Below are positions 47,962 to 60,315 of a stretch of 64,000 nucleotides of DNA, in pieces. Position 1 is the stretch's first letter, and each line of letters opens with the position of its first letter. A model generated the notes under the pieces. It was not told where the DNA came from, ran no database searches, and worked only from the letters and a program-made list of their open reading frames with translations. This stretch comes from Marsupella aquatica (Eukaryota > Marchantiophyta): NCBI GenBank assembly GCA_973895155.1, contig OZ316893.1, positions 2,108,001-2,172,000 on the forward strand, written 5' to 3'. A program made the translations under genes and the position numbers.

Positions 47962-50287
47962 GCACCCACCTCCTTGCTAGTGAAAAGGAGAAAAGTAGTT
48001 GACATAGAAATCACCACCATCTATCTATACTATGATTTGCAGTTAAAATCTAAACTTCATGACCTTCTCTCTAGAGTGAAGCCATAGGCCATAATTTCTC
48101 TTGTAATAGAAAATTGTAATATTTAGACTATGCTTAGTAGGGACGGGCATGGGAATACAAAGAGCTTGTCTTGTGCATACGCAGGGGTATTTGAGCTATT
48201 AGGTAAGCCAATGGCCCTCTGCAGTGGATACTTAGATATCTATACTATAAAGCAACATAGTTTATTAATCAATTGGGGAAGGTTGTATGTTAATTGAATG
48301 GTTAAGATTGAGTGAAGACCTAACATTGACTGAATTGACTTATTAGGCCCAAAGGTGGACTTAATGAAGGTGTTTTCTAGGTTCAAATCCTACATGATTT
48401 TGGTGTACGTTGAATTGTCGTGCCAGCAAGTGTAACCCTTCCAACATCTTGGGCACCCACACCCTTGCCCATAGATAAAGAAGGATAGGATACCAAATCA
48501 GGTTGTCATGTAGAAATCACTATTGGATGAATTCAAGTTCGGTGCACTAGTGTGGATCTAGTTAGAGTGGCCTGACTAACAAGATTTTTATTTTCTTTAA
48601 TGTTGTTGGTGAAGAAACCGTCAATAAAGAAGAGCTTGGTGACAGTAGGCTTTTAGGGACTTTAAGAAACTCATTTCAACTCTGTCAGCAGGCGGAACAA
48701 AACTTTCAAGTATTTAGAGATTGTATATTGGATTTGAAAAACTAGGTTTCCAGAACTAAGTTACAACTTCCAATTGGATGACTTTTCTATAATCTCATTT
48801 AACTTGTTCTAACTTGTACGTGTGTTACCCCTAAACTCATTTTGAAAGAGACTCCAACTCATCTTGTAACATGTTGTCATCCATTGTGATAGTCTTTTCA
48901 CCATGAACTTATTCCGTGACATGTTAATCATTACTAGTGATGGAATAAGACAAGAGAAAACTACAAGAAGAGTGAGGGCAGGCCAGTAAGATAAGGGGGT
49001 CGGATACATACAACTTGAAGGAGGAAGGAAACTGTTTCCAGATCACTAAGCACAATGAGAGGAGGGATGTGTATATAAGTGCCCTGGTAACAGAGCATGC
49101 ATTGTGGGCCACAACATGCCAAAACAATGAGGGCTGTAGCTGAAGTTTGAGGCCGGGACTATTATTGCCCATAATGTCTTGGTAACAGATAAGCCCCCAT
49201 CCAAATCTGGACTGAATAGTCTTCTCTACAAACCACCAAAGAAAGAAAAATCACAAAGGGTATTAAGATTTATTGTAAGCCCCCAAAATGTCTTTCTAAA
49301 ACTAGTTCCCCTTTGTTGCTCCAACCTTGAGGGGGGGTGATTATATGGTTGATAAGAACACAAGAAGTAGCTAAGGAATGGGGGTATTAAGTGGAACCCA
49401 ATTGTAACAACATAGACGTTGAGAGCAAGGGAAGATGTATCAATAGACTGATTATTGGGTGGAAGAGAGAAGGGGATGGTCAGATGCTTGTGACTTTTTT
49501 CTAAGTTTGGTCACCCACTTATTATACTGTCCACCTTAAGTGGTTTTGGTAACTTACACTATTTGTGTAGCCCTACATTTTTTATGTTAAGCTTCTATTA
49601 TACTAAGTTGCCAATTATAAATTCTTGACTAACACTAATGGTATGGACATTAAGTAACATGAGGGTGATAGTAATTTTGTTTGGGCATAACACTATTTGG
49701 AGGGTAATGTGGCTGAAAATCAATTGATGACCCAACACATTGTGCTCATTTGCATCATGAGCAAGGTCTTGAGCAAGTCAGAGAGAACAGGAGCAAAGAT
49801 TGTGATAGTGTAGCAATTGTAGGACTTGTCATATGGGAATTACATTTCGTCATCAGATTGCAACAAAAAATAGTATCAATAAGAAATCCCACCCTAATCA
49901 TACTGTCTGCTGAAGCTGACCCACTCTCAAACTAGGGTTACCAAGGTAATCTATGGACCAATACTAATTTAGAGATAAGATCAATTACAGTCAAAGGTGC
50001 AAAATCCAGCCCCTTTCAAAAAGAGTGGGCTTTGATGTGAAGAATGACAAAGCAATTCATAAAACGTAAATGAAGCCTGTAGCTTCTTTTTGTTCTCACC
50101 AATTATTGATGTACAAAGGATTACTATTTCCATGTAAGTGGCACCATCCCTGGGATTTTGGGCCCTTACAAGTTTGTGTCCTTCTAGCCGGCCTTAGCAT
50201 ATAACTGGGAGTGTATCATGACAGATTAGAGGCTGAAGGCCAATTGGAGAAATGGCCAAGTCCTAGCAAAGCAACAAATGCTCAAGG

Positions 50288-50421
50288 ATGCTTTGATGCA
50301 CCAATGGTGGTTTTCATGTGGAGAACATAGGCTCTACAGCTCTGCATTCTTTGAACTTGGATGTCACCATTGGTGCATCAAAGCATTGCAGGCTGGATAG
50401 ACTATATTCTCCACATGAAAC
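50288..50421. repeat. Two interleaved inverted repeats (A-B-A'-B' order)
   Basis: Arm A (50288-50309, ATGCTTTGATGCACCAATGGTG) has a perfect 22-bp complement at 50365-50386. Arm B (about 50312-50329, TTTCATGTGGAGAACATA) has a near-perfect complement at 50403-50420. The arms are interleaved rather than nested, so a transcript could form a pseudoknot-like fold but not a simple hairpin. Confidence 0.85.
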
Positions 50422-51099
50422 ACCCTCAAAGAAAGGGCAAGGGGAGGAGAGCACTCTAGAGTAGCCAGGTGCGGGCCATTTTTAGAGTAGGGAGAAGTAT
50501 AGTGTAATGTAGAAGGTGTGAGCAAGAGTGAGGCCAACAGAACAGGGAGGCAAAGGTATTGAGGGCTATGACACATTAGATCAACCTCTAATGAAACCTG
50601 TCTCTTAGGGCAGAAGGAGAGGAGACTGAGGCCATGCAAATGGTGAAGGCCAAATGTTTATTTTTCTTTGTGAGCAAGTGAAAATGGTGACAACTGCAAT
50701 TGCACAAATTAACAGGGAAGATGGGCTGGACTGGACCCTTTTCTTCCAAATTTCATCGCACCACTTTTATGTAAATATGCATTTCATCTGGGATGACATA
50801 GATTGAGAGTAAACTCCAAGCTTGACATTTATACAACTCGCATTTTGGGATCCCATCCGAGTTCAAGGTTTGGATGGACTCACATCCAAGTTCAAATGTT
50901 GGACAGATATCCCTTCAGTTGCAAGGTTTTAGAGTAACATTTTCTCCCACTTTAGCAAGAAAGAAAGTGATAGGTGAGGGCAGGTGAAGAGGGAGGCAGT
51001 GGGAGTGAGTGACGACACAGCACTTGCACACCAACCAAACCAAACCAAACCTCTCATAATGGAACCCACCAACATTTCCAAGGGGAGAGGCAGAGGCAC

Positions 51100-51102
<3 letters not shown>

Positions 51103-51134
<32 letters not shown>
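51103..51134. repeat. (GA)n microsatellite in a purine-rich stretch
   Basis: About sixteen GA units, within a larger GA-rich plus-strand region (50980-51900) that includes GAAAGA runs and an 18-bp tandem gacagggtgctattgctg near 51415-51450. Such GA-rich tracts are common in plant core promoters and leaders, so this could be the promoter or 5' leader of the LEA-like or Yippee gene downstream. Confidence 0.7.
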
Positions 51135-51135
<1 letters not shown>

Positions 51136-52093
51136 CAAAAAGGGGGATGGAGGAATGGACAACACGGAAGAGAGCTATGGCAACAGGCACACGACAGCAT
51201 AATTGCGTGAACGAAAGAAACGAGGAGGAAGAAGAAAGAAAGAAGAAAGAAAGCGAAAGCAAAAGCTGCAACTGGCAGAGAAGAAAAGAGACTGAAGAAA
51301 AGGTTGTGGAATTGGTCGTTGCGTCCAGACCATCAGCTTATTGTTTTCCTCTCCTCTCGTCTGCAAGGTGCCATCCATGCCAGGCAATTTGTGGCAGAGG
51401 TCATCATTTGATCGACAGGGTGCTATTGCTGGACAGGGTGCTATTGCTGCACCGTAATCACATCTCTCTGGGTTCCCTTCCTTCTTCCCTCTTGCTTTGC
51501 CGTGTTTTACTGGTAGCTTCGTCGTTCCTGTGTGTCCTGGCTGTAATAAGAAAGAAAGAGGAAGGAGAGAAAGAAAGAGAGACAGATTGCGGTGGTGGAC
51601 CGCGAGGTGAGCGAGTGAGTGCGTTGGTGGCAAAGAAATTGGAGGTTCACCCATCGAGAGAAAGCCTCATTTGATTATCATTGGCTTGGGCTCTGTTTTG
51701 GGACGCACAGGTGGTCTTGTGTGCGGTTGCTTGATTGTGAAGCTTCTGGTGTAGAGCAGAGAAAGCAGGAGAAGGGGAAGACGATTGAAGAGGATTGAAG
51801 AGGAGAAGAGGGAGGAAGCACTAGAAAGGGGTAGTTGGAGGAGGAGAGGCCGGAGAAGGAAGTAAGGGGGTCTCGATGGAGGGGGGTAGACTGGGAGGTT
51901 TGTGATTTCTTTTGGTAACGGATCGGAAGACCGTGCCCTGCCCTGCTGTGCCGCGATTTGGCATGTCTTTGGCAGACGATTCATGTATGCTTCATTACTA
52001 CATTTACTGATGTGGCAACTTGTCGTTTGGCGAATCACCATTGGTAGCTAACCCATTTCAGCGACTATCGTGAAATACGAGGCAGTGTTAACG

Positions 52094-52153
52094 GATTGCC
52101 TTGTGTTTTGATTGAAGAAAATTGATTGCCTTGTGTTTTGATTGAAGAAAATT
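52094..52153. repeat. Perfect 30-bp tandem duplication
   Basis: gattgccttgtgttttgatt plus gaagaaaatt occurs at 52094-52123 and 52124-52153 without mismatch, about 160 bp upstream of the LEA-like exon. Confidence 0.9.
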
Positions 52154-52314
52154 GTGCTGCTCTGTTTGATAGATAGATCGTGACGTTTTCAGCTCACCAA
52201 TTCCTGGATCATTACCATTTCCTGGCTTCTGGGGCAAATTGTGTAGTGTTCCTCAGTCCCAATCCACTGGCCCATTCCTTTTTCGTCGACTCACACAGTT
52301 TTTTGCGGAATTCA

Positions 52315-52634
52315 GGGTTACAGTGTTGTTGAATCAGTGAAGGGCAAAGTTGATGGCTCAGCGCAAATTCTGAAGATTGGTATCGTCTCCAAGTCAAAGA
52401 CTTTGTCACGGGTTGCGCAGAGGAAGGAGAAGGTTCAGAATGTTGCAGACGATGCGACAGATAAGGTGAAGGGTGCTGCAGGCACAGTGAAGGCGAAAGC
52501 TAGTGAGGTTGGATCTCAAGCCGAGGAGAAAGAAGGTCGGATCTCACGCCGAAAGATTTAAGGAGAAAGCACTTGAGGTTGGATCTCAAGCCGAAAGACC
52601 CTCCAAGGATTTGAAGGGAGAATATGAAAACTGA
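52315..52634 (+). pseudogene. LEA-like exon with an apparent one-base frameshift
   Basis: After the acceptor-like gcggaattcag, an open frame reads GYSVVESVKGKVDG, then KVQNVADDATDKVKGAAG, TVKAKASEVGSQAEEKE, and ends at a TAA (52559-52561). The Lys/Ala/Glu-rich amphipathic style resembles late-embryogenesis-abundant proteins. The DNA then repeats: a second and third copy of the EVGSQAE unit follow, but in the next frame, continuing to a TGA at 52632-52634. The two frames would join if one G of the GG at 52535-52536 were absent. So either this allele is frameshifted, or the sequence has an error, or splicing avoids the spot. No upstream exon with a clear ATG was found. LEA is a resemblance, not a domain match. 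Confidence 0.45.
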
Positions 52635-53090
52635 ATTTTATTGGTCGGCATTTGCATGAAGCGCAAAAGACATTCACAAGAAGAGCAAAGAGCCATATAC
52701 CAGTAATATAGATGACAAAGCATATGGCTCACATTGACTGAAAGATACTAATCAAGGTGTACAAACAAAATCTCGTTCTCTTCCCACTGTCAAATAGAGG
52801 AGTTTAGCACTTAGAGAGTGACCACTGTTTCTCGTTCTTTCCTTCACTCTCAGGACAATGCTGTCGGTGAAGCTCAACAGACAGGACATGATCTAGACGG
52901 AAGAGGCCACCGATGACGCCCAGTCGAACTTCGAAGATTCTTTCCCTCTGTGAAGTCTGGTAGTGGAAACTGTAGATACAGTTGGTGATTTGTGAAGTTC
53001 GCTATCTTGTATCTATAACAGGGGCGTGCGAACAGGGAGAAAAAAGCAGAGGAAGGCTGGGGAAATTGTTGGTTGTTGCAGAGCAGCAGT

Positions 53091-56000
53091 ATGGGACAAA
53101 TGTTTAAGGAGTACTTGACAGGAACACGGATTTACAGTTGCAACAATTGCGGGGCACATTCCGCAGACCATGATCAAATTTTTTCCAAATCTTTCAAAGG
53201 AAAATACGGACGGGCCTATCTTTTCAACGAAGTGTGAGTACCTGTTCCAACAAGGCCTTTGTTGTCGAGTGACTGCACCCGTCCTTAGCTTTCAGTGAAG
53301 ACAATTTTGCGAGAGTTCAGCGCAAATCTTTCATTCAATTATAGCTCGAATGGGTTCTCGTTTTCCAGCGTCAGGGAGTTATGGCTTAGTTGGAGTCCAC
53401 GACTTTGTGCTGAATTAAGAGAACTGCCTGTTTGTGTAGATATCTGTCTGATTCTCTTGAAATCTCGCGTCTTGGAAATGTTGCAAATCTTCGGTCAATT
53501 GGACTGTCGGTACCGTGTTGTTTGCTGTGACTTGGCAACCCATGAAAGTCTTCTTGGTAGAAACTACGCATCATACAACACATGCTTACCGCGCCCTCGT
53601 TTTAGTTACAGCTCTGATGCCCAAGAATTAACTGAGATTGCTTCCGTCGAGCTAGCTACAGTAGCAAATCATGTTGCCAGCACCATTACCTAACTGTCAC
53701 CAAGCGGGATAGCTTTCGGATGAATCTCGACATCGAGTGCCCGGTCTCTGAATATATCAGCTAATGCGATTGAATGCCCTCAGACCACAATTTCTAGTAG
53801 AGAATCCTGGAATTGCTGCCCGTAAATCGTGACCCTTTAAAAAATCGGAGTGCGTGTGCAGCAAGGCCTGTTCACTTCACTTGAATCCCTGGTAAATAGA
53901 GTCTTGAGCTGGACTTCTGTGTTGCACGCAAAGCCTGCAAAATATGGAATCCATTGGCTCGCTTACAGGCGACCTGCCACTTAATGATGTGCTAGTAAGA
54001 CGAGGGAAGGAATTGACGCCTTTCGTCCAATCGTTTTCCTGGATCGTCCAGATCCCTACAGTCAGGGTTGGGTCAGAGATCCATAGACTTGTCAGGATAG
54101 CACCTTTTTTCCAATTAGACTGACTCTGATTGATCAAGTCAAGGGCTTTTCAGAGGACGCTGGTCAGCTATTTCCTCAGAGTTGTTGTTTCACTACAAAG
54201 TAAGACCTAACTGTAACTGGAGCGGTGTAGTACGATGACTAACCTTCTGAGCAGTCAATTCACGATAGCATTATCTCAACTCCTGTCTAAGGTTTGAACT
54301 GAAGGAGTACATCTCTTCCCTGTGCAGTAGAGAACTTGTTTTGTGGAAACTAATAATTCATCACAAGCCTAGCTAGAGAGGGCTTTCGGGACACAGGCTC
54401 TCAGAAGGTATGTTTGAGTGCTGGCTAGCTTCCGGCATATTTTTTGAACGGAATTGAATGCCTCCAGTTGATGAGTGATGTGGTAGACTTTGAAATTCAT
54501 TTTAGTGACCTTGCGAAGAGTTTTCAGATGATACGATCCCAAGTTAATCACTATCTTTAAAAACTACATCAGTTGAATAGTTGGAGACATTTTCTTCATC
54601 GAAAATGGGCCTGGGATTTGTTTAGGATAAGTGTCTGAGTTCAGCCACCTGGATTGAATAAATTCCATGCGTTTACATCTGCGCCAATGAGTAAGAAGGT
54701 AGTTTTTTAAGCTGTCAACAAGTTCTTATGGAGTGGTCCGGTTAGGACTGAAAGAAGCGAAAATAAGAATCTCAGAGATTAGGTATTACAGGCACAAACC
54801 ATAAGATTGAACAGGATGTTCACACTGACTAGTCTGGATTAATTGAAGTTGTTGGAGTAGTTAAGCTGGGCTTACACTGCCAGTACGTTAAATGAAATCC
54901 AAAGCCTGGCTGCGCGATGCGTTCTTATAATGGCAAAGGCGGGTATAGGATATCTTTCAAATCTTGTATTTTTCATGTATGCCTTCAACCTCACTCATCC
55001 CTGACCCGCCTTCGATTGTCTTGCAACTTGGACCTTCCTCCTAGTAGCGTCCCTTTCTCTTTCAGCATGTTTTTGTCGCTGAAAGGCCATATCAACGTTT
55101 TGTTGGAATTGGTTTGTGGATCGTTGCTCATCTGGCAATATGGCCAGAAAATTGTTGCTGTTATCTTGACATGGATGTAGGTGATGTTGGAGTTGTTGTG
55201 TAGGGTGGCCGCTGAAGTTTTGAAGTCTGCCACTCATTTAGAGTATTAACCACCGGTTCTCGCTTGGTTATTCTTTCTCAAGCTGTACATATGGTGTTGA
55301 CGAAAGTGATATGCTTCAGATTTTCTCAATCAGTCTCAACTCTTTTCCTATCCTTCCTTCTTTGTAAGGGAGTGCTGATCTTTGGACTTTCTATCGTTGA
55401 CAGTGTAAATGTGTGTCTCGGGCCAAAAGAAGACCGGATGCTGATAACTGGCATGCACACTGTCGCTGACATTTACTGCAACTGCTGCCATCAAGTTTTG
55501 GGCTGGAAATATGTATGTTCCCTTTTGTTTTTCCAAGCTTCCCACGAGGATGTTATGTTAATTATAATACATCATTGTCTGTTCATAGAATTTGTCTCAT
55601 CCAGTAACTTCCCTCAACTCTTCTCAGCCTTCTGCACAATACAAGGGGCGTGCAGGATCAATGTACGGTCGCTACTAGTAGTCTACCTGCATTGGCTTCC
55701 ATTTTTAAGAGCTGAGCCGCTGGCTTAAAAGTATTGAGTGACGCCCCCAATTTATTATTGAGTTTAATATGAACTGTTCCAAGAGTCTCGACATCCTTCT
55801 GAACTTGGGGCATCCACCCTGAGGTTAATTCGGAGCTTGATTTCCCACAACTTGAAGGCTGAGTCGTTTCGTTTCAGTTCAGTGTAGGCTTCAGAGTCAC
55901 ATGCTGGTGATTGTTCAATGACTCAAAAACATTCCTTTTATAATTGTCTTCTGTGGAGCTGGAGACAACATTTTCTTTGTATTCCTTATTGTCGTAAATG

Positions 56001-56114
56001 TTGATGGGTGAGATTTACTGTGTTCAGGAACAAGCGTTTGAGACAAAGCAGAAGTACAAGGAGGGAAAGTTCATAATTGAGAAGGCAAAAATGACCAAAG
56101 GAAATTGGAAGTAG
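53091..56114 (+). CDS. Yippee-like zinc-binding protein, 3 exons
   Basis: Small conserved eukaryotic protein with a Yippee (Mis18-like beta-tent) fold that binds one zinc; its cellular role in plants is poorly known. Exons are 53091-53233, 55404-55512 and 56028-56114, with GT/AG junctions and matching phases (2, 0), giving 112 aa, the usual size. Seen: [20 protein letters not shown] (first CxxC at Cys17/Cys20), [17 protein letters not shown], the family signature [23 protein letters not shown] (second CxxC at Cys73/Cys76), and [12 protein letters not shown]. The CX2C-X52-CX2C spacing is exactly that of the family. Intron 1 is long (2170 bp) and carries no other gene I can support. The ATG at 53091 is the first in the exon and matches the family N terminus. 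Confidence 0.95.
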
Positions 56115-57194
56115 CGAGTGAAAGAGAAGTGTTGGAAAAACACGTAAAAGATCGGGCTGTATTGTACAAGTATGTCACAGCCACCCGGGTGTACCGTTTC
56201 AACCCTCGTTGGTTCCGTTGATCTTGAGTCACTGACATGTCAAGAAGTGAATTCTGAGTGATCATATTGGGGTGCAGGGTTCTCTCTACAAAAAGGTAAA
56301 GGTCTGCATCATGGAAGTAGGATCTCACTTGGCATGGAGGTGACCCCAACTCGTTGTCACTCTTTTGTGAGACCGTTAACTGTTTCATGGATAGGCTAGA
56401 GCAGCAGTTGGCAATTTTGCAGAAGCTGCAAACTATCAAAAATAAATTGTGCAAGTTTGATCGTTTCACATCACTCAGAATTGAGGTGCCCTTAAGCCCG
56501 GGGTCACCGTGCACGAAGAGTCCAGATTTGCTTCGACTTCCAGGCACTTAAAACAGGTAGTGACTGCGCGCCACACAACTGAATTTTCATTCACATTTCT
56601 TAGCCATAGTTTGAAAGTTGAGGTGGGAGACATACCAGGAGACATGCCTGCCTTTGCTGACGTCGAGTAGGTCCGACCAATGAAACGGGTCATGGAAGAG
56701 TGTTGTGTAAATGGCAACGAATTTTTCATCTGCAGGAGGTTTTTAAGGCGCTTGGCCCAACCCAGACATTCACCAACCCTCCTTTCATAACCAGTGAGGG
56801 AGGGAGGGGTCATGGAAGACTCGGCCCTTAGTGAGCCAAGTATCCTTCTCGACAGCCCTCGATCATTATAGCATCCAGTCTGCGACAATTCTTGGTTTTC
56901 CTTGACAATGAAGTATTTATCACAGTTGGGGAACGAGTAAGCAAATGCTTCCTGTGTGTAAGTGCCTGAAATACTCTGACCATTTCCTGATGGTGATCAC
57001 CTCTATAACTCGGGTGCCTAGAAACCGGTCAGGCTTATAGATAAAGTCGCTCCTATCATCTATAGGTGGGACTAGTTCTCGAATGTTGAATGGAGTACTT
57101 CAACTTAGTGGTGACAAACTGTTGGAAACTTCAGAAGCCAAGAAGTGTCCACTCAATAGGGACATTTCTAGTTGAGGTATATGTGGCTAAAGGA

Positions 57195-57860
57195 CCAACT
57201 TGCATGTGAAGGGTCTATCAAAAAACAGCCCTCAACTTGAGTGGATGTGAATGAGTGAGACTTTTATGGCAGCACCCCCTCTTGCGCCAGGCCTGACTGT
57301 GCAGAGTGTTGGGTCCAAAGGCAAGGGCCGGAAAGTTTCCAGCCCTTGCAGGTCCTGACCTCAAACTCTGCAATAAAACAAAAGCTTTGCCCATGCAGTG
57401 CAACGAAGTTGCAGGAAGAAGATAGTGTTGGACAAAGAGATCTGCTTTCATCCCAGCATTGAGGGAGTGCTTAGGACCGGAAAACACAGGGCCTCTCACA
57501 TGCGAGTTGTGCCTAAGGGCCATCTTGTGTGTGAGGTCCTAAAACAATTGTCCCTTTGCACTTCCTAAATTGCAGGGATCTATATATTGTTGTCCTGCTA
57601 CATGCAAGGTGCACAAGTACTTTTCTTGGGTCTTTTTTTGGTTTTCGTTTTCATTTCTTGTCCCTGTTGTCTGTTCTATTCTGATTCAAAGGATGGGACC
57701 TCAAGGGCTGGAAAGTTTCCAGTCCTTGCCATTAGTTCTCCACTTTGTTCCCCATAAGCCCTGCCTGATGAGGAGGTTCCTCCATAAAATTCTCAGTCAA
57801 TGTTGTCATGCCATCTGTGGAGTTGCTGGCCAGAACCTAAAGACCTCACACATGCAAGAC
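57195..57860. mobile_element. Inverted pair of ~320-bp MITE-like elements sharing a central palindrome
   Basis: Element 1 (about 57195-57512) begins CTTGCATGTGAAGGGTCT and ends with a complementary GCCTCTCACATGCGAG. Element 2 (about 57523-57860) has the same kind of ends. Each has a central palindrome: CAAGGGCCGGAAAGTTTCCA with its complement ending at 57349, and CAAGGGCTGGAAAGTTTCCA ending at 57727. Read on the minus strand, element 2 aligns with element 1 through ttttatgg, the C-rich block and the palindrome, so the pair is head to head. No coding capacity. Confidence 0.6.
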
Positions 57861-58094
57861 AGCTCTGTGGTCAAGTAGGGCAGAATGGGAAGAATTACGG
57901 ATCCCAGGTTCTGTTCATGACTTTCAGATGTGAACAAACTTTAGAGGACACTGGTTCATGATTTTGTGACGTTAACATCCTTGAAAATGAGAAGTCTTCA
58001 GAGGAACAGGTAGAGAAAGAGCCTTGATCCATGCAATTTGACACTTCAGGATTTCCAGTGGAAGTGTCGTTCATTGGAAAGATAGCCGTTGGGC

Positions 58095-58200
58095 AATCCG
58101 AATGAATAATACCCTAGTGAAGCAAATGACCTGTATAAATCCATGAAATCCAACTGAATAACACCCTAGTGAAGCAAATGACCTGTATAAAATCCATGAA
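58095..58200. repeat. ~52-bp tandem duplication
   Basis: aatccgaatgaataataccc at 58095 and aatccaactgaataacaccc at 58147 start two copies that both continue through tagtgaagcaaatgacctgt to ccatgaa, with a few mismatches. The stretches 56115-57194 and 58201-59190 contain no gene I can support. Confidence 0.85.
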
Positions 58201-59191
58201 AAATGGCTAGTGAAAACAAAGGAAATTTAACAGCAAGAGTATTAGACCAATCAAGGAATAGAACAAGAGCCTAATTCTTTCTAGTGTTCTGGAGTTGTGA
58301 AGTTCTTCAATTGTGGTCAAACAGATATTTGGGGATTTTACCCGCTCAGCACTCTAATTGGAGTCTTGCAATGCAAACAAGCTTAGAAACTTTCCTTCCA
58401 TTTAGAATACAAAAGCCCAAAATGTATCTAGCTGCAAGGATAGTTTACAGAAGTAAAAGTGTTTGAAGTGGAGCTGCCCCTAGTGAGCCTAGCTCTTCAT
58501 ATGATATTTTAATCTTTAAATGAATCTTGTTTTCTTAATAGTAAATGAATCTCTAAATTTATCTGCAGCAACCCCTGTACGGTATTGACCAATTCAAATG
58601 TTTGTACATCTTTTTAAAACTGGAGGATTGAATCCACCAAGTCAAACGTCTAGTCTATCCCAAGGATTGAAGTAAATTTGTGGAACACAATCAGGGCCCT
58701 CCTGAATTGTGGTTGAAATCATTTTGGACCAATACCACCCTCTTTAAGAACTTTTTTGGCAAGTTTGGCCGCTTCATGACATTCAACAAAAAGAAGTTTG
58801 GTCTCTCCACTTTAAAGATCACTTGTGGCTGTAGCTCTTATAGCCAGCCTACATACCTTTGCACGGGCAGTTGCTCATCACTGGAATTAATGAGGCATAA
58901 ATGGTACTCAAAGAAGGATCTGGGCATGCGAAAGAGAGGCAGCGAATAGGTTGACTGGGGGTCCCACATGAAAATGCCATAATAATGCAATAATAATGCT
59001 CAGAGAAAGGTAAGGCGTGATGTCTGTTGCTGTTGGGCATTATTTTTGCATGATTCCCCATGCACCTTGGAGAGTGCTTTTAAAACCCAACCCATTATAT
59101 TGCTAGCAAGGTGAAACGAACCGGACGAGCACCCTTGGTATTGCTGCATTGGGCCCCACCAGTCAATGCTGGCTGCAACGCAGAGAGGGTA

Positions 59192-59261
59192 CAAACATAT
59201 TTGTCACATTTTCGGAATAGTACACTCAAACATATTTGTCACATTTTCAGAATAGTACACT
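59192..59261. repeat. 35-bp tandem duplication
   Basis: caaacatatttgtcacattt then tc(g/a)gaatagtacact runs 59192-59226 and 59227-59261 with one mismatch. The second copy abuts the left end of the inverted-repeat element at 59256. Confidence 0.9.
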
Positions 59262-59890
59262 TTTCATCATAATTAGTGAATAACACTAATTTGAGAATAT
59301 TTATTTTTGGGGTTTATTCGTGAATTAATGTTAGTCACATTAATTCTAAGCAAACATCAATTCATGTGATTTTTCTACTTGTATCGTGTGATGCTAGAAT
59401 GAAGGGACTTCAAAGTGTTATTGGCCACCAGGTCTCTTTCATCACATGCTCCTTGTTAAGGTATTAAGTTGTCACTCTGATCCAGACTAACATTGATTGA
59501 TGAGCACAATGTGAACAGAAGTTCAATGTGAGCCGACGAAAAAGATCCTTAACACATACTTTAGCCTCCATGACTATAGAGCTCTCCACACCTCCAAATG
59601 CTCTACTGTTGGATGTGAAATAAAACCTCCAAAAATGATTGCGTGCAAGAGTAAACGTTATGGAGCCCTCAAATCCCTAGAAGATGCTCTAGCCCTCCAT
59701 GACTACAGAGCTTTCACCTCCAGATGCTCTACACTAGTATGTTGAACAAAACATTTAAATAAAAACCCCAATTTTATTTTTTTTGAAAACCGACACCAAT
59801 TAGTGTTACTTTTGCTTCTGGATCAAATTCACATAAATTAGTGTGACTAACACTAATTTGGACATAACACTAATTACAGTGAATAGTGTA
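59256..59890. mobile_element. Probable 635-bp inverted-repeat element
   Basis: The left end TACACTTTTCATCATAATTA and right end taattacagtgaatAGTGTA are imperfect inverted repeats. Further in, TTAATGTTAGTCACATTAAT (near 59325) is complementary to the ATTAGTGTGACTAACACTAA block near 59840, so the similarity extends about 90 bp inward with gaps. No clear target duplication and no coding frame. Related ATTAGTGT-type sequence also appears near 62340 and 62660-62740. Confidence 0.5.
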
Positions 59891-60315
59891 GGTATGGTGT
59901 ACAGATACACATAAATTGAGCTTGCTCAACCTTAGTTATCTTAGCAAATGTAGCGTAGTGTTTCATTTTGCAAGCGAGGTTCCCAGATGAGGTTCTGAAT
60001 TCAAGTTTCACAGGTTAGCTTGCTTTGGAACAAACCCAATCCCAAAGTGGAGTTTACCAAAGCCACAAAAGACTTGAAACTTCCTAACATTGAAGGTAGA
60101 TCTCTTATCACCTACATGAAAACTGACAGGTGGGGTAATGGGACCCAATGGGTTGTAATAAATGAGTTTCCAAAAAACATCTTTTTGAATAAAATGCTAG
60201 TAGCATGGGAAAGCCCAGTTTAGACAGATTTTCCATGTGCATTTGGCTGCTGATTTTATTGGGACTACATGGCTCCAAACTACATTGGATATGTCCTAAC
60301 CACTATTGCTAGAAG

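Noticed and set aside
50364-50639. 91-codon minus-strand ORF
   Set aside because: Overlaps the interleaved inverted repeats and has no family resemblance.
51147-51674. 175-codon plus-strand ORF rich in Glu/Lys then hydrophobic
   Set aside because: Driven by the GA-rich tract; an antisense frame of equal length exists. More likely promoter or leader.
60020-60223. 67-codon plus-strand ORF
   Set aside because: No ATG at a sensible place and no family match; isolated in repeat-rich DNA.
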